A stretch of DNA of 64,000 nt from Agrypnia vestita (GCA_016648135.1 JADDOH010004014.1:1-64000); one strand, 5' to 3'. Positions 23,932-35,590 are shown, numbered from the stretch's first letter. The notes: generated by a model from the letters alone, not told the origin. A program made the numbers and translations.

Positions 23932-24252
23932 CTTTCTTTTAACTCGTGGCGTCTGATTGCTTGCTTGTTTGTAGAAAAAACTTTGGATCGATTTTTAACC
24001 CTTTTCCCGTGATCCAATCGAGCTGAAACTTTGCAAGCAGACTCGTGGCGACGATCAAGAAGATCTATCAAATTTTTGTTAATTTTTTTTTATAATTATA
24101 GTATAATTTTTGATTTTTCAAATTTTTAATGGTTTTTTCATACAACTCAGTAAGTTGTATGAAAATACTCCGATGCATCTGGTAGACACGAAACCCGAAA
24201 ATGAGAAAAGTAGTATTGTAAAAACTTGGTTTTTATGGGTTAGTTTTTTTAG
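23932..24252 (+). repeat. Dispersed repeat shared with 39222
   Basis: CTTTCTTTTAACTCGTGGC opens both copies. They share TTTGGATCGATTTT, TTTTCCCGTGATCCA, GCAAGCAGACTCGTGGCGAC and GATCAAGAAGATC. After an AT-rich segment of about 130 bp that the second copy lacks, the match resumes with AAAATGAGAAA and TTGTAAAAACTTGGTTTTTA. The indel boundary lies within GATC-rich sequence. Confidence 0.85.
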
Positions 24253-24655
24253 TTTATTTAATTATTAACAAATATTCAGTAAAATCATTTTTAATAATAC
24301 TATTATTTATAATAATAATAATAACATTTATATTATTTTTGTTTTTTTTTTTAATTTTTATTTTATTTATTTAATTAATAATATATATAATATTTTTTTA
24401 CAATCATACATAAACAATGATTACAAATCAATATTTTTTGTGTGTATATACCTCACCAAAAAGTATTATGATTCTGGTATGTGGTGAGAGATAACCACTT
24501 ACAATCATGGGTATATAGGTAGTGTAATCTAATTAAATAACAATGATAATAATTTTGTGTTTAGTTTGTAGAAATCCATTTCATATTATCCATATTATAT
24601 TTATTTTTATTTTTAATGAATTATTGTATTTTTAATGAAGTTAAAAATTAATTTA
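24253..24655. other. No gene; extremely AT-rich
   Basis: Long runs of A/T including TAATAATAATAATAA at about 24310. No feature. Confidence 0.6.
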
Positions 24656-24659
24656 ATTT

Positions 24660-25320
24660 TTATAAATATTTTTATTAAGTTCTGCAGACTAAGCGTTATT
24701 TTAAACGTGACAGCCCGTTCGGCTTGTTAGTTTATTATCAAATAGTGGATATACCACGTATAATAGATTTATTTATAAGATTTAAGTTACCCTTTCCCCT
24801 ATGTATAAAATAAAATGTTTTCTGTGAAGCCCTTTATTAAGATTCTTTTTTCCGAGGCACATCTCATTAAACATACCCCGGTTGTGCTTAATTATTTACA
24901 TTTTCCGTTTTCTGTAAGTGATTAATATAATTACTTTGAAAGTGCCTCAATTTAGTTGTTATTTTATTTACACTCATGAGATTATTACATTAAATATTAT
25001 TTCAATTTATGGACTTAATTTTGGGGTTCTTAAACAAATTAAAAAATGGAGAGAATATATTTTTTTTTTACTATTTAATAGCGTTATATTTAGATAATTT
25101 GTGAGTTAAATGATTTCAAGTTGTTCAAGTAAATTCATTATAAAACCTTTTATATGTAAAGGTGTTAGCGTGTTATTACCGAGCAGGACATAGTTTTCAT
25201 AATGGGCTGCAAACTTTGAATCAATTTTTTTATTTTTGTTATACCGTTTCTGCTGAAACAACTGTAACATTTAAAATAACGCTAAGCTTCCAGAACTTAA
25301 TAATAATATTTATTAAAGTA
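24660..25320. mobile_element. Long-TIR element, non-autonomous
   Basis: The left arm (24660-24745: AAGTTCTGCAGACTAAGCGT then TATTTTAAACGTGACAG) and the inverse of the right arm (25320 down to about 25240: AAGTTCTGGAAGCTTAGCGT, TATTTTAAATGTTACAG) match over roughly 70 bp with several differences. The interior of about 500 bp is AT-rich and non-coding. A shorter relative with the same arms lies at 27966-28100. Target duplication not established. Confidence 0.65.
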
Positions 25321-27588
25321 TAATTTATTTTAAATTTCATTAAAAATCATATTTATACATTTAAAGTTTAAACTTCCAAACATTGTACCAAACAAGTGTA
25401 AATGTATTTGATAATACTATTTGTGTATCCATTGTATACCTTCAGTTACGCGGTGCGAATCTGGTGTGTACCTTAAACCTTTACGTTGAAAACACAAACG
25501 TTCATCAGAGAAGTAAACATTTAGTTATTAATATTAATTACTAAATTTGCCGGAAAGTTAATGGTGAATCGGTGTAACTAACGGCGAGCTCTCGACCATT
25601 AAATGTATGGGGATCCGAGCAGTTGGTAGTATGAGCAATCAAAAAAACTTTTCCAAGTTCTCGTCGGACTTTTATGTATGAAAGCCGTTATAAATTTATG
25701 CCAAGTATCTCGCTTCGTCCGCCATAATATTGCCATCCGCCAGATTTTATACCCCGCTGGTTTTTCATTTATAATCCTGGAATTGGCGTTAACTCATTCG
25801 GGCCTGGTGAAATGGAAAAACTTTGCAGATCAATTATCCACTTAATAGCCGGGGTAGCTACCCTAACTGCTGAATCTGCCGGGATACTATTTCTTGCACA
25901 TCCATCCTAAAGTCATAAAACCAACTCGGCACCTTGTCGATGGCTCACTCCTGCCCGCGACCAGTGACACACTCCAAGTTTAACCTTTTTACTTGCGAAA
26001 TATAATGCTTTCAAAATATTTTCCGTAAAAACTCTGGCAGAATTCAATTTTCGACATCATTGGCAGAATAATATACTTTTTGAATGTCGACCAGTGATGT
26101 ATTAATGATCGTATTAATAGAGTAGGGGCCAGCGATTGCCAGACTTTATATTATCAAACCTGAAATATTTTTTGCAGATGTTCACTATAGCGGGTACGAA
26201 TATTTGGGTACTATGACATTTGAGTTCGGGGGATTTTGGCAAATAACAGGTAATACGTGTACAAAAAATGTGCAAGTAAAACGTTAAAATGTCAAGTATC
26301 ATCATTTATCAAGTACAATTAAAACCTCATTTCTTTACTGTTTCTAAAACTTTTGAGATGGTATTATTATGAGAACGTGTCATCAAACCTATATTATTAA
26401 AAAAAAAAACAAATTAAAATAAATACCACTACGTCACGAAAATGGATAGGGACAGTTTTACTACAACAAAAAAGAGAATAACCCAAATAAAGTTTGGGGC
26501 CGAACTATTCGAGTAGCGGGTGGATCGTGAAGAAGTGTTTACGGTAGTTATTGGGAATATGGAAAATAGAGATGAATTACTCGGGCTAAGAAGGGATGGA
26601 ATTATGAATTTGAATTTTGCTTTAAGTGACGTGGAATTATGCAACTATGTAAATTACTTACCATTCATTCAATTCACTGCAGTGAAAAGCAGGCATTATG
26701 GTAAGTAGTATTTATTATTGTAGTAGTATTATAGTAAGTAGTATTTTCAGTGCAGTCAGAGGTAATCTTACATGATGAGTCGACTATTTTGGCATCATAT
26801 CACAAATGACAACTAAAAACTTTTTTGGTAACTATATCATATATCTCTTTCTGCATAATTGTCAATTATCATCCTCCAGAATGTGTTTTTGTAGACATTC
26901 TCTGTTCTTGTACCCACTGCAGTTTGTACAATACATGTTTTCACGTCTGAATGTGGTGTAATTCTCATATTCTACCTGTAACAATTGAAATTTGCTTTAC
27001 ATTTGGAATAATAATAGTTGTTTATCATCATTGAAAGTAGAATTGAATTGTTTTGTTGTGTTACGGAAAAGCAATTCTTTTCAATTTGATGAATAATAAA
27101 CACAAATTCAAAGAAATGTAACACACTCTAATAACAATGCGATATTTTTTCCTACCAATGCGCGAAAACACGAAAAAAGTAAGTGCAAAAACTATTTCAT
27201 TTACGAAAAAATGTCTTTCATCTGCCTGGAAAAAGCAATGAAAGCTGTCAAATTTAATTTGTTTTTCTGTCTATTGCAGGAATCAGGCTATCCACGTATC
27301 ACAAGTTTTTTATACCAAAAGATGTGACATTTCTGTCTCACGCGGTAAACGTAACCTTCAGCATTCTATGATAGAAAATAGGTACCCTATGTAAGAAGTT
27401 AATTTCGTAGATTACGTACAAATAGTGAATGCTAATTGCAAAAAAACATTCTACAATATTCAATTCCTCAGCAGATTTAAGAAATTTCTCCTGATTCACT
27501 GAAAAACAACAATTACGCAATCCATACATCTTTATGGTGATGTGTGTTATCTGGATGTCAATGTAGAGCATCTCTCAAAAAATACGAT
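25321..27588. other. No gene identified; looks low-repeat
   Basis: The segment 25430-26110 is less AT-rich and I see no match to other parts of the window, so it may be single-copy. Between 26460 and 26708 both strands carry open frames. The plus frame includes ELLGLRRDGIMNLNF, which reads like protein sequence but belongs to no family I can name. TAGTAGTAT simple sequence lies at 26705-26750. Confidence 0.35.
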
Positions 27589-27589
27589 C

Positions 27590-27950
27590 CATCTGTCCGC
27601 AATCTTCTCCGTCGGCCTACAATCCCGTAACGCCATAATATGTATCTTTTTATCTCTACTTTATAATTTCCTTTTCAATCCTCATTCACCTCGGTACCTT
27701 AAATCTTAATTCAACTTTCTATTTAATCATGGGCTTCCACTTCATTCAGCTGACTGTGTAGGTACATTACTATCCATCCTCATTCTTAATACTGAATTAT
27801 TCAGCTCCTCATTCCAAGTGCAGCCGGCCAGGCTATGGAATCAACTACAGACATCACATCATCACATACTATAACTATTTTTCTAAAGTAATTTTACCTT
27901 TTTCAAAACCTAATTTAACATTTTTTTTTAAATGAAATTTAAAATAAATT
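27590..27950 (+). pseudogene. Possible LINE C-terminal remnant
   Basis: With frame breaks, the segment reads towards QVQPARLWNQLQTSH (about 27815-27860). This resembles the short (R/A)-LWN-xLP motif close to the C-terminus of many CR1/jockey-type LINE ORF2 proteins. Multiple stops are present. The resemblance is short and could be coincidental. Confidence 0.3.
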
Positions 27951-27965
27951 AAATTCTACATGTTG

Positions 27966-28105
27966 GGAGTTATTTTTAATGTGACAGCCGTTTTGGCTTG
28001 TTAGGCTATTATCAAACTGTTCGATAATGGCCTAACAAGCCGAAACAGCTGTCACCTTTAAAATAATAACGCTTAAGCCGCAGAACATAATAATTATATT
28101 TAAAA
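27966..28105. mobile_element. Short foldback relative of the 24660 element
   Basis: ATGTGACAGCCGTTTTGGCT, then TGTTAGGCTATTATC, on the left and the inverted counterpart (GATAATGGCCTAACAAGCC, AAACAGCTGTCAC) on the right form a stem of about 43 bp around a few bases. The outer parts (TTATTTTTAATGTGACAG, and CTTTAAAATAATAACGCTTA inverted) match the arms at 24700 and 25270. Probably an internal deletion derivative in which the two arms have almost met. Confidence 0.75.
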
Positions 28106-29008
28106 AAACTAAACACAAAAAACATAAATACACCATTCAACCCTTATGTCCCCATCCATCTCCTACTCGTCTTGTTATCATGGAGCTAGTTTTGTCACTG
28201 TACCATAATTTATTTACCAGAAATATATTGCAATTGTTCAACTACATTTTGTGCTCGGTTGGGAGAAATTCCCAATAAACTCCCCATTTTAATATGTATG
28301 CAAAAATAAAATAAAAAAGAATAATTATAATCAGTTCTTCGTCAAGTTTCATCCAACACGACCTTTCTCATTCATTAATTCCCCTTTAATTAATTAATGA
28401 CAGGTACAACATACATTTAAACATTATCTGTTTTTGTTTAACTACAACTGGTAGGTACTCACATTTTTTACCTTAGCTAACGCACTATTTTACAATGGTC
28501 CGAATAAAAAAATAATTATTTTTCTTAAGATGCGCATGATTTTTACATGATTGGTTTTCCACTTGTGTTTTTACAAGAGTTAATGTTTTCTAAGAATAGC
28601 TGAAATATAAATAAATAAATATGATTTATTAATTAATTAATATGTACATCAAAATTACAAAATATGAATGAAAAATACAATAATACATTAAAACAAACAG
28701 CAATATTAAAAAAAAAATTAAATAGTCGCCAAACACAATTGTATGCTGGTGTAAGGGAAAATTAAGTACACATTTTAACTATCGACACATATTAGAAGAA
28801 GAAGTAAATTATATTATGTTATTTTCCAAGTTTTTACGGAAATACTACAATTATGAGTGCCAATAAAAGGGTTAATGAGCAAAAATGTTAGTTGTGAATA
28901 TCAAGAAGTCAAGCGTAATATTTTGTTATTCGTAAAATTTATTGACAGGTTTTTTATGGCTTATAAATATCAAGTCCAATTCAATCCACCTAGAAAACTG
29001 AACTTTTA
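28106..29008. other. No gene recognised, AT-rich
   Basis: No open frame or repeat of note. At 28990-29003 a single CCTAGAAAACTGAA precedes the 281-bp array and matches its unit start. Confidence 0.5.
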
Positions 29009-29826
29009 CCTAGAAAACTGAATTTTTCTTAGGAATGTGGCAGAAATTGTACGAATGACTTGTTTGTAAGAAAAAGCTTGAACGGGATCATCTCCGACTG
29101 ATGAGATTGAGCTTCTTTGAACGTCCTAAAGTATTTTAATCATGAATAGTGCTGTGATAGTTATCGATTCAGTTGCATTACGTTTATTCGGTTCCACGAA
29201 CAGTTAGCACTGTATGTAGGTGCTAATAAAGGAGGTCACTCGGAAGATTCCTTTAAAACATGAGAAAAATTCAGTTTTCTAGGTAAAAACCTAGAAAACT
29301 GAATTTTTCTTAGGAATGTGGCAGAAATTGTACGAATGACTTGTTTGTAAGAAAAAGCTTGAACGGGATCATCTCCGACTGATGAGATTGAGCTTCTTTG
29401 AACGTCCTAAAGTATTTTAATCATGAATAGTGCTGTGATAGTTATCGATTCAGTTGCATTACGTTTATTCGGTTCCACGAACAGTTAGCACTGTATGTAG
29501 GTGCTAATAAAGGAGGTCACTCGGAAGATTCCTTTAAAACATGAGAAAAATTCAGTTTTCTAGGTAAAAACCTAGAAAACTGAATTTTTCTTAGGAATGT
29601 GGCAGAAATTGTACGAATGACTTGTTTGTAAGAAAAAGCTTGAACGGGATCATCTCCGACTGATGAGATTGAGCTTCTTTGAACGTCCTAAAGTATTTTA
29701 ATCATGAATAGTGCTGTGATAGTTATCGATTCAGTTGCATTACGTTTATTCGGTTCCACGAACAGTTAGCACTGTATGTAGGTGCTAATAAAGGAGGTCA
29801 CTCGGAAGATTCCTTTAAAACATGAG
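29009..29826. repeat. Three tandem 281-bp units with inverted ends
   Basis: Units start at exactly 29009, 29290 and 29571 (period 281). I see no differences between them by eye. Each unit starts CCTAGAAAACTGAATTTTTC and, except the last, ends with the exact inverse GAAAAATTCAGTTTTCTAGG, followed by the spacer TAAAAA. Each junction is therefore a 20-bp perfect inverted repeat around 6 bases. The third unit stops at CATGAG (29826), lacking the final 25 bases. An extra copy of the first 14 bases sits just upstream at 28990. No coding frame. It looks like a short TIR element (about 275 bp) amplified head to tail. Confidence 0.95.
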
Positions 29827-30133
29827 TATAATGATTTGATTAGGAACTAAATCGCGACCTTAAGAATTTAAAAAAATTAAATTACTCGATATGGGTCTGA
29901 AGTGATTTAGACCAAAGTAACACTTTGAAAAAATGTGTTTTTTAGCAAAACTTTTATTCATATTGATAGATGAACTTTTAAATGACAACATTATTATGAT
30001 ACAACTGAAGAAATTCAACAAGGAATAAATTACACAGAAAAAAATCACGCGTAGAAAAATTACACACATTAAAAATAACCTAACTTTTCCTCTTTTCATG
30101 TATTTTCTAGCAAAATTAAATTTACTTTAACAA
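29827..30133. other. No gene recognised
   Basis: AT-rich. The 79-codon minus frame (29860-30099) is hydrophobic and looks like chance. Confidence 0.5.
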
Positions 30134-30449
30134 TTAGTCAGCGAATTCTGAAAAAAGGCAATCATTATTATTTCGGAATCTTACAGTTACTGTATAAGAT
30201 GCCATTAATTTTGAGGTTATTAAGTTCAATGAATTCTAATGAATGTTAAGAATCCATGAATTCAACCAATCTGAAAGCTCTTAAACGTAAAAAAATGTTT
30301 TGTTATTCAAAATATGTGAATAACTTAAGGTTTGTTTTAGAGCTTTCAAACCTGTCAAACTTACTAGTGTCAAAATTGATGGCATTATATACAGAATTCG
30401 GTATTTGTTATACAATAACTATCTAGATTTTCAGAATACGGCCGACTAA
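30134..30449. mobile_element. Imperfect-palindrome MITE, about 316 bp
   Basis: The left end TTAGTCAGCGAATTCTGAAA and the inverse of the right end (TTAGTCGGCCGTATTCTGAA) form a TIR. Inner blocks also mirror one another: GATGCCATTAATTTTGA at 30199 against TCAAAATTGATGGC at 30370, and GAAAGCTCTTAAA at 30271 against TTTAGAGCTTTC at 30336. The whole element is thus a long imperfect hairpin. TA at both ends may be the target duplication (Tc1/mariner-like), but this is uncertain. Confidence 0.7.
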
Positions 30450-30639
30450 CTCAAATTATAAAAAATAATATTTCATAGGTGTGTTTTTGTCTTTGACTTA
30501 GTCTTGTAATTTTATCATGTTGTAATTTCATCTGGGCACCTTTTTTAGTCGTTTCATTATCTGTCATCCAGATATGAGTACTTCTAGTTTAATAGGCCCT
30601 TTCGATGTTCAAAGTTAGGTCTAGTTTTATTGTTTTTCT

Positions 30640-30870
30640 TTCCAATCCATTATCTCGTCATTAAAGATCATAAGCCCTGAATCGTGGTCTGCTGGCGTTC
30701 TTGACTATTTTCCTCTATCTTTTTTGCAACTCACAATTCGGACAGCGGTGTCGACATCTCTTCTTTTGCGTTCTTGACCTGGTTAGTCCATGGAGTCGGA
30801 AATCGGCCTCTTCTTCTTGGTCTTCCTCCATCTTTCTAGTCCTTATCTGTTTCTGCAGATGGTAGACGTA
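30640..30870 (-). pseudogene. LINE C-terminal remnant
   Basis: Minus-strand reading gives GRPRRRGRFPTPWTNQVKNA, similar to the GRPRKTW.DQV block of the other LINE fragments here, followed by a Lys/Glu-rich tail. Stops and frame changes are present. It is a different, more diverged LINE from the one at 59583. Confidence 0.45.
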
Positions 30871-31909
30871 TCACGAATTATTTGATACCTGAACATATCT
30901 GGTTTGCATCGCTTCAATGAAAGATATAACCCTTACTACCATTTAGTTACAAATAGATACAAAAAAGTTATTTAAATATCGGAGATATTTCCGCTTTCAA
31001 GCCTTTATTATTTCTAATATATTAAATAATGAAAAAAATTATATATTAAATTTGAATATTATTTAATATAATAGAAATATATTAATACATTTGAAAGAGC
31101 GCCAGATGCCACCCTCCTACGACTCTACAAATCATTCGAGCGCCATCCGCTAGATGGTGCTCTCACACGAATCTTTAACTGTAACAGTGTCTTCAAATGC
31201 GTTAAGTTTTCTCCTTTTACTTGCTTTTAATGTTCAAGTTTCCACTCTGTAGAGGCATATGAAAAAAAAAACAATACATTTAATTAGACGCATATTTGAA
31301 GTATCTAGCTTTAGAAATGTTAAATTCTAATATACCATAATTTACAACAATTAAAAAATTTATTATATTTATTTCCCTATCCACTATTCCAGTAGGAACT
31401 TCCTCTACTGAATAATAATATATTTTGTGACAATTATGATTAGACATGTTTCATTTTCTCCCTAGTCCTCTAATTTATCGTTTCTCATTAATCTTGGGAC
31501 ATTGTTTGTATACTCACTTTGATCTGTTTTCAACATTGTTTACTTGTTGTGAACTTACTCCGAAATATTGGTACCAGGTATTAGCACAATCATCTCTGCC
31601 TCTCTTTTAATTAAACAAAATTGTCGCTAGGGCTCGATAATAAAATTTCGGTTTTAATTATTTAAAATCTGTGAGATGACCGTCAGAGACTTTAAAAGCC
31701 TATATCTAAAAAAGTATTAAACGATGCAGATTAAAGTTAATGGATTGAGGATAGATGTAAGATTACATGAGTCGCGTCCAGCCCCCTTTAACCCTCGCGC
31801 AAGTGGGTTACGTTCAGTCAATTTCGGAACGCCGTGGCTTGAAGTCATATAAGTTCGATCGGGAAAAAGCAATTAATAAATGATAAAAACGATTACAAAT
31901 ATAAGTCTC
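30871..31909. other. No gene recognised
   Basis: AT-rich with one small hairpin (GAGCGCCATC/GATGGTGCTC, 31137-31161). The GC-richer segment 31780-31870 is unassigned. Confidence 0.45.
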
Positions 31910-31999
31910 AGTAATCATGGTTGGACACTGCGGCGAAAAATTCCTGGTTCGTATCCAGGTGGTTGCCAAAGTTTTTTTCGATGGATATTTTTTTTCTAG
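31910..31999 (+). mobile_element. SINE fragment (family A)
   Basis: Box B-like GGTTCGTATCCAGG is followed by GTTGCCAAAGTTTTTTTCG and ATGGATATTTTTTTTCT, matching the order in the family A copies at 53895 and 54212. It runs directly into a family R copy. Confidence 0.5.
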
Positions 32000-32004
32000 A
32001 TGTA

Positions 32005-32135
32005 TTGTAGATTTCTCACAGAGACGAAGCTAATTATATGGGAAAGTAGATATGGAAATCTTTGGGTGTTTATAGAGCTTACGACCTATCATATGGCTGA
32101 CTTAAGTGATCACTTTACATAATGTAACGTGGTCC
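32005..32135 (+). repeat. Family R copy D
   Basis: TTCTCACAGAGACGAAGCTA, ATGGGAAAGTAGATATGGAA, GCTTACGACCTATCATATGG and CTTAAGTGATCACTTTACA follow the family order. It lacks the upstream part and is joined to a SINE head fragment. Confidence 0.8.
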
Positions 32136-32497
32136 CATGATTGACCACCACATTTCCCAAATTTTGGAAGTTATAGGTTATTTATACAACTCGTCCCACG
32201 GGACTTTGCCAACGCCATCTGTGGTTGAAATTTATCATTCCCATAAACCAGTATACAAATGTCTCTTCTGGTAATGAGATATAGTTTGTGTTTTATTTCT
32301 TATAGGCAATATTAAATTTTTTATTTCTAATAAATATGTAGTCTTTTCTAACGTGTAAATTTAAAAAAAATCTGTACAGGTAGTTACCTCTGAACAGACC
32401 TTGTCTAGTGAAGCAACTACTTTCATTTATATGTATGAATTCATACGAACTAGATAAACATGAAAAAATAAATAAAAGAATATGACATTCATCCGCA

Positions 32498-32840
32498 TTA
32501 TTAACATATACACTAGAATATGCCTGAAGATTATTAAAATTTTTAACTCCTTCTTTACATCAGTTATTTTATATATACAGAATATTTTGAAAAGGTTCCT
32601 ATGTTCAAATTTTTCAAGAACGCATTACTGGATTTTGTTTCCAGATGGAACATCTTTAATCGAGATATGTTATAGATGAGTCACAAAAACGAAACTATTT
32701 ATATTGGAGAGTAGATATCTTTGTGTTTTTATGGATATATTGGAGAGTAGATATATTTGTGTTTTTATGGAGCTTATGACTCGTCGAATGACTGGCTTAA
32801 GTGATACTTTACACAATGCAACGTTCGCTAATTCTGCCCA
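32498..32840 (+). repeat. Family R copy E with internal 36-bp duplication
   Basis: Matches copy C from the CACTAGAATATGCC block through GAACGCATTACTGGATTTTG to GGCTTAAGTGATACTTTACA. A 36-bp direct duplication at 32701-32772 (ATATTGGAGAGTAGATAT twice) is private to this copy. Confidence 0.8.
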
Positions 32841-33336
32841 TGATTGACTGCCACATCTGCCAAATATTGAAAGTTGTGTATTTGTTATTTATACGACTCG
32901 TTCCTCTTATGACTTTACCAAAGCTTACTATGCCAGGATTTTGAACAGAATAGAAGTATCAAAGACATTTCTTCCCTAGTTGTATTGAGGGCAGGCGTGC
33001 GGCGCGGCGCCGCATTGTTCTATCGGACAATTTAATATTTGTGTTTGTAATGTCATACTTGTTGATCCTCGCTCGTAAAAACGGGATTCGTCGCTAAGCG
33101 TTCCGTGAATAATTAATTGGTTTAAAGCTCAATACAGTTCATAAATAAATTCAATAACGCGTTTGAATGCCATGATTAAGTGGGTTATGTTTGAGCTCTG
33201 CTATGAAGGTATCCAGCGAATATCGCAACGGATTTTGTTTTTGAATACTGGGTATAATAAATCTGGAATGGCAACATTTTTTTGGATGGAATTGAATTAT
33301 TATAACATTGTTATTCACAATGTTAAAATTATCCAA
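32841..33336. other. No gene recognised
   Basis: Short overlapping frames on both strands only. A GC-rich patch GCGGCGCGGCGCCGC lies at about 33000-33014. Confidence 0.5.
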
Positions 33337-33500
33337 AACCTATACGTATAAAACTCAATGTCTGTCTGTCCCCTCTTTTACTCCACCCTCTCTCCTCGAT
33401 ATATTCTCTACATAAATGTACAGCATTTGACCGATCTGACCAAAAATTTGCATACTTGTTCTATAGGATCTGCTTTAAAAGGGCCTGTCACTGTTTCTTA
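33337..33500 (+). repeat. Single copy of the unit arrayed at 51302
   Basis: TATAAAACTCAATGTCTGTC, then ATTTGACCGATCTGACC and AAAAATTTGCATACTTGTTC, matches the first unit of the array at 51302-51420. The overlapping 64-codon open frame is an accident of the repeat. Confidence 0.7.
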
Positions 33501-34335
33501 TTGCCCTAAATGTTTCATGTTAATTTTTTTTCTCAATGTTTTTCTTGACTGATAAGATAATAAGAAGATAAGAATTGAACCATTTTATTTTTTTGCAATA
33601 ATTGTTTTCTATTTCTCTGTAATTAGTAATATAATAAGTTCTTTAGTATTTGAGAAACGTACGTGAATGATACATAACTTTTATATTAATTTTTTCTTCA
33701 TTCCGTACTTATAGAATCTTGATTAATATATCATGTATAATTTGATTTTGTTCCAAAAACAAAATACAATCGTACAGTACTGAACCAAGCATTTCTTAAT
33801 TGTATTTTACAATCCCGAAGAAAATGTAGTCACTCTACACCTCTCCCCCGGAAATCCCATCCACCTTGCCTGGATCAAAACATTGTTATTATTTAGAAGC
33901 TTTGCCAAACAATTGTTAAACTGAAACATCTTCTCCACACAAAGTTCTTAAACTGAAACATCGGAGATATTTGTTTACAATAATGCACGCACTGTTTGAT
34001 TTATTCACATTTTACTTATTTAATAATAAGAAAAAAAAACATATAAAAAAATTAAAAATACACTGAAAATGAAAATATAAACCTTAGATGAATGAGTATA
34101 TCTTAGATTAATTCAACTCTATAGTTCTTGGGGAAAATTGTCTTCGTGTTACGGAAAGAACCATTTATTCTGAATAAATATGCATATCTAACTTAAGAAT
34201 GGATTTACAGGTTTTTCATCGATACAAAATAATATTTTTAAAAGATTTAAAATTAGAAATGATAACGTAAAAATTATTATAAAATTTCTTATACATAATT
34301 AGTTTGGGTTTGCTGGCCTGGGCCTCTGGCCATTT
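33501..34335. other. No gene recognised, AT-rich
   Basis: No feature beyond short frames. Confidence 0.5.
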
Positions 34336-34339
34336 GATC

Positions 34340-34430
34340 AGTTTTTTAGCCATAAATTCGAACGATATCACCGACGTTATACGATCTATGGACAGACAGA
34401 CAGACAACGAAATTATTATATTTAGATTGT
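34340..34430 (+). mobile_element. SINE body fragment (family C)
   Basis: ATAAATTCGAACGATAT, then ATGGACAGACAGACAGACAA and CGAAATTATTATATTTAGA, matches the SINE body at 12282-12370. The head is missing or too diverged. It abuts the minisatellite at 34431. Confidence 0.65.
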
Positions 34431-35020
34431 GAGTAGGTATGTGTTTGTTCCTGTAGATTCCAGATGAATTGTTTTCCGACGCTTAAGCGCACACTTTACT
34501 ATCGAGAATGATGAGTGGGTCCGTTATCCAGACCATATAAATTTAGATAGTGACTAGGTATGTGTTTGTCTCTGTAGGTTCCAAATGTACTGTTTTTCGA
34601 CGCTTTAGCGCACACTTTACTATCGAGAATAACGACTGGGTCTGTTATCCAGAATATAAATTAATATATGTAGATAGTGAGTAGGTATGTTTTTGTCTCT
34701 GTAGGTTCCAAATGTATTATGCGCTTAACGCACACTACTATCGAGAATGACGAGTGGGTCCGTTATCCATAACATATGGATTATTATATTTAGATAGTGA
34801 GTAGGTATGTGTTTATCTCTGTAGGTTCCAAATGTACTATTTTCTGTCAATTTACTATCGAAAATGACGAGTGGGTCCATTATCCAGAATATAAATTATT
34901 ATATTTATATAGTGAGTAGATATGTTTTTATCACTGTAGGTTCCAAATGTACTTTTTTCCGTCGATTTACTATCGAGAATGACAAGTGAGTCCGTTAGTT
35001 ATCCAGACCATATAAATTAA
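34431..35020 (+). repeat. Minisatellite, five copies of about 120 bp
   Basis: Units start at 34431, 34552, 34679, 34799 and 34914 (GAGTAGGTATGTGTTTG and variants; spacings 121, 127, 120 and 115). Each contains CTGTAGGTTCCAAATGTA, TTTACTATCGAGAATGA and GAGTGGGTCCGTTATCCAGA. Deletions around the GACGCTTTAGCGCACAC segment account for the length differences. The first unit begins at the 3' end of a SINE body, which suggests the array grew from the SINE's tail or flank. Confidence 0.92.
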
Positions 35021-35291
35021 CGCCACTTCATTCGTTCGTATGTTAATTACATGACATAATAAATTAATGAAATTATTAGATCCTTCTCCAATTGGCTGCG
35101 GTAAAGGTTTTTAATACTGTTTGAAATTGTATATAAATACATTGTTTGAAACATACTCAGGTACACATTCATATTCTGTAATTTCAGTATTATCTATTTT
35201 TACTGTACGCGCACAGTGTATACTGTGTATACACATACATCTAGTTATTATGGATGTATAACTTAAAATAATTTATATTTGAACGTTTAAA
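35021..35291. other. Short spacer, no feature
   Basis: AT-rich; includes TGTGTATACACA, a 12-bp palindrome near 35224. Confidence 0.4.
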
Positions 35292-35590
35292 CAGGGTGAC
35301 TCGTAGCTAGTAGCAAAAACTTCAAAAACAAGTCTTTCTCATTCAATTTTGAATAGAAAACAATCTTTACACTTTGGGTTAAATGTTGACAGTTAACGAA
35401 ATAAGCGACATCAAAGTTTGCATTGTTTTTCAATATTTCTTGATTATTTTTTACAAAAGTTAGACTATTGTTATAGAATTTTTTTTCAAATATTATAAAT
35501 TTGTTCGCTTTATGTATAGATAAAAGTCAAATAAATCTAATGAAACGTTGCAGAAATTTAAAGAAAAAAAATTGAAGGTTTTTGTCATTT
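35292..35590 (+). repeat. Second copy of the 21994 repeat
   Basis: AACAGGGTGACTCGTAGCTA opens it. The shared blocks listed for 21994 follow in order, without that copy's long insertion. Diverged. Confidence 0.78.

Noticed and set aside
29090..29125. CTGATGAG inside the 281-bp unit as a hammerhead core
   Set aside because: The expected GAAA is replaced by GAAC after a poorly pairing stem II, and no stem III followed by UH can be drawn.
34431..35020. CRISPR-like or coding repeat
   Set aside because: Units are about 120 bp, vary in length and have stops in all frames; it is a minisatellite.
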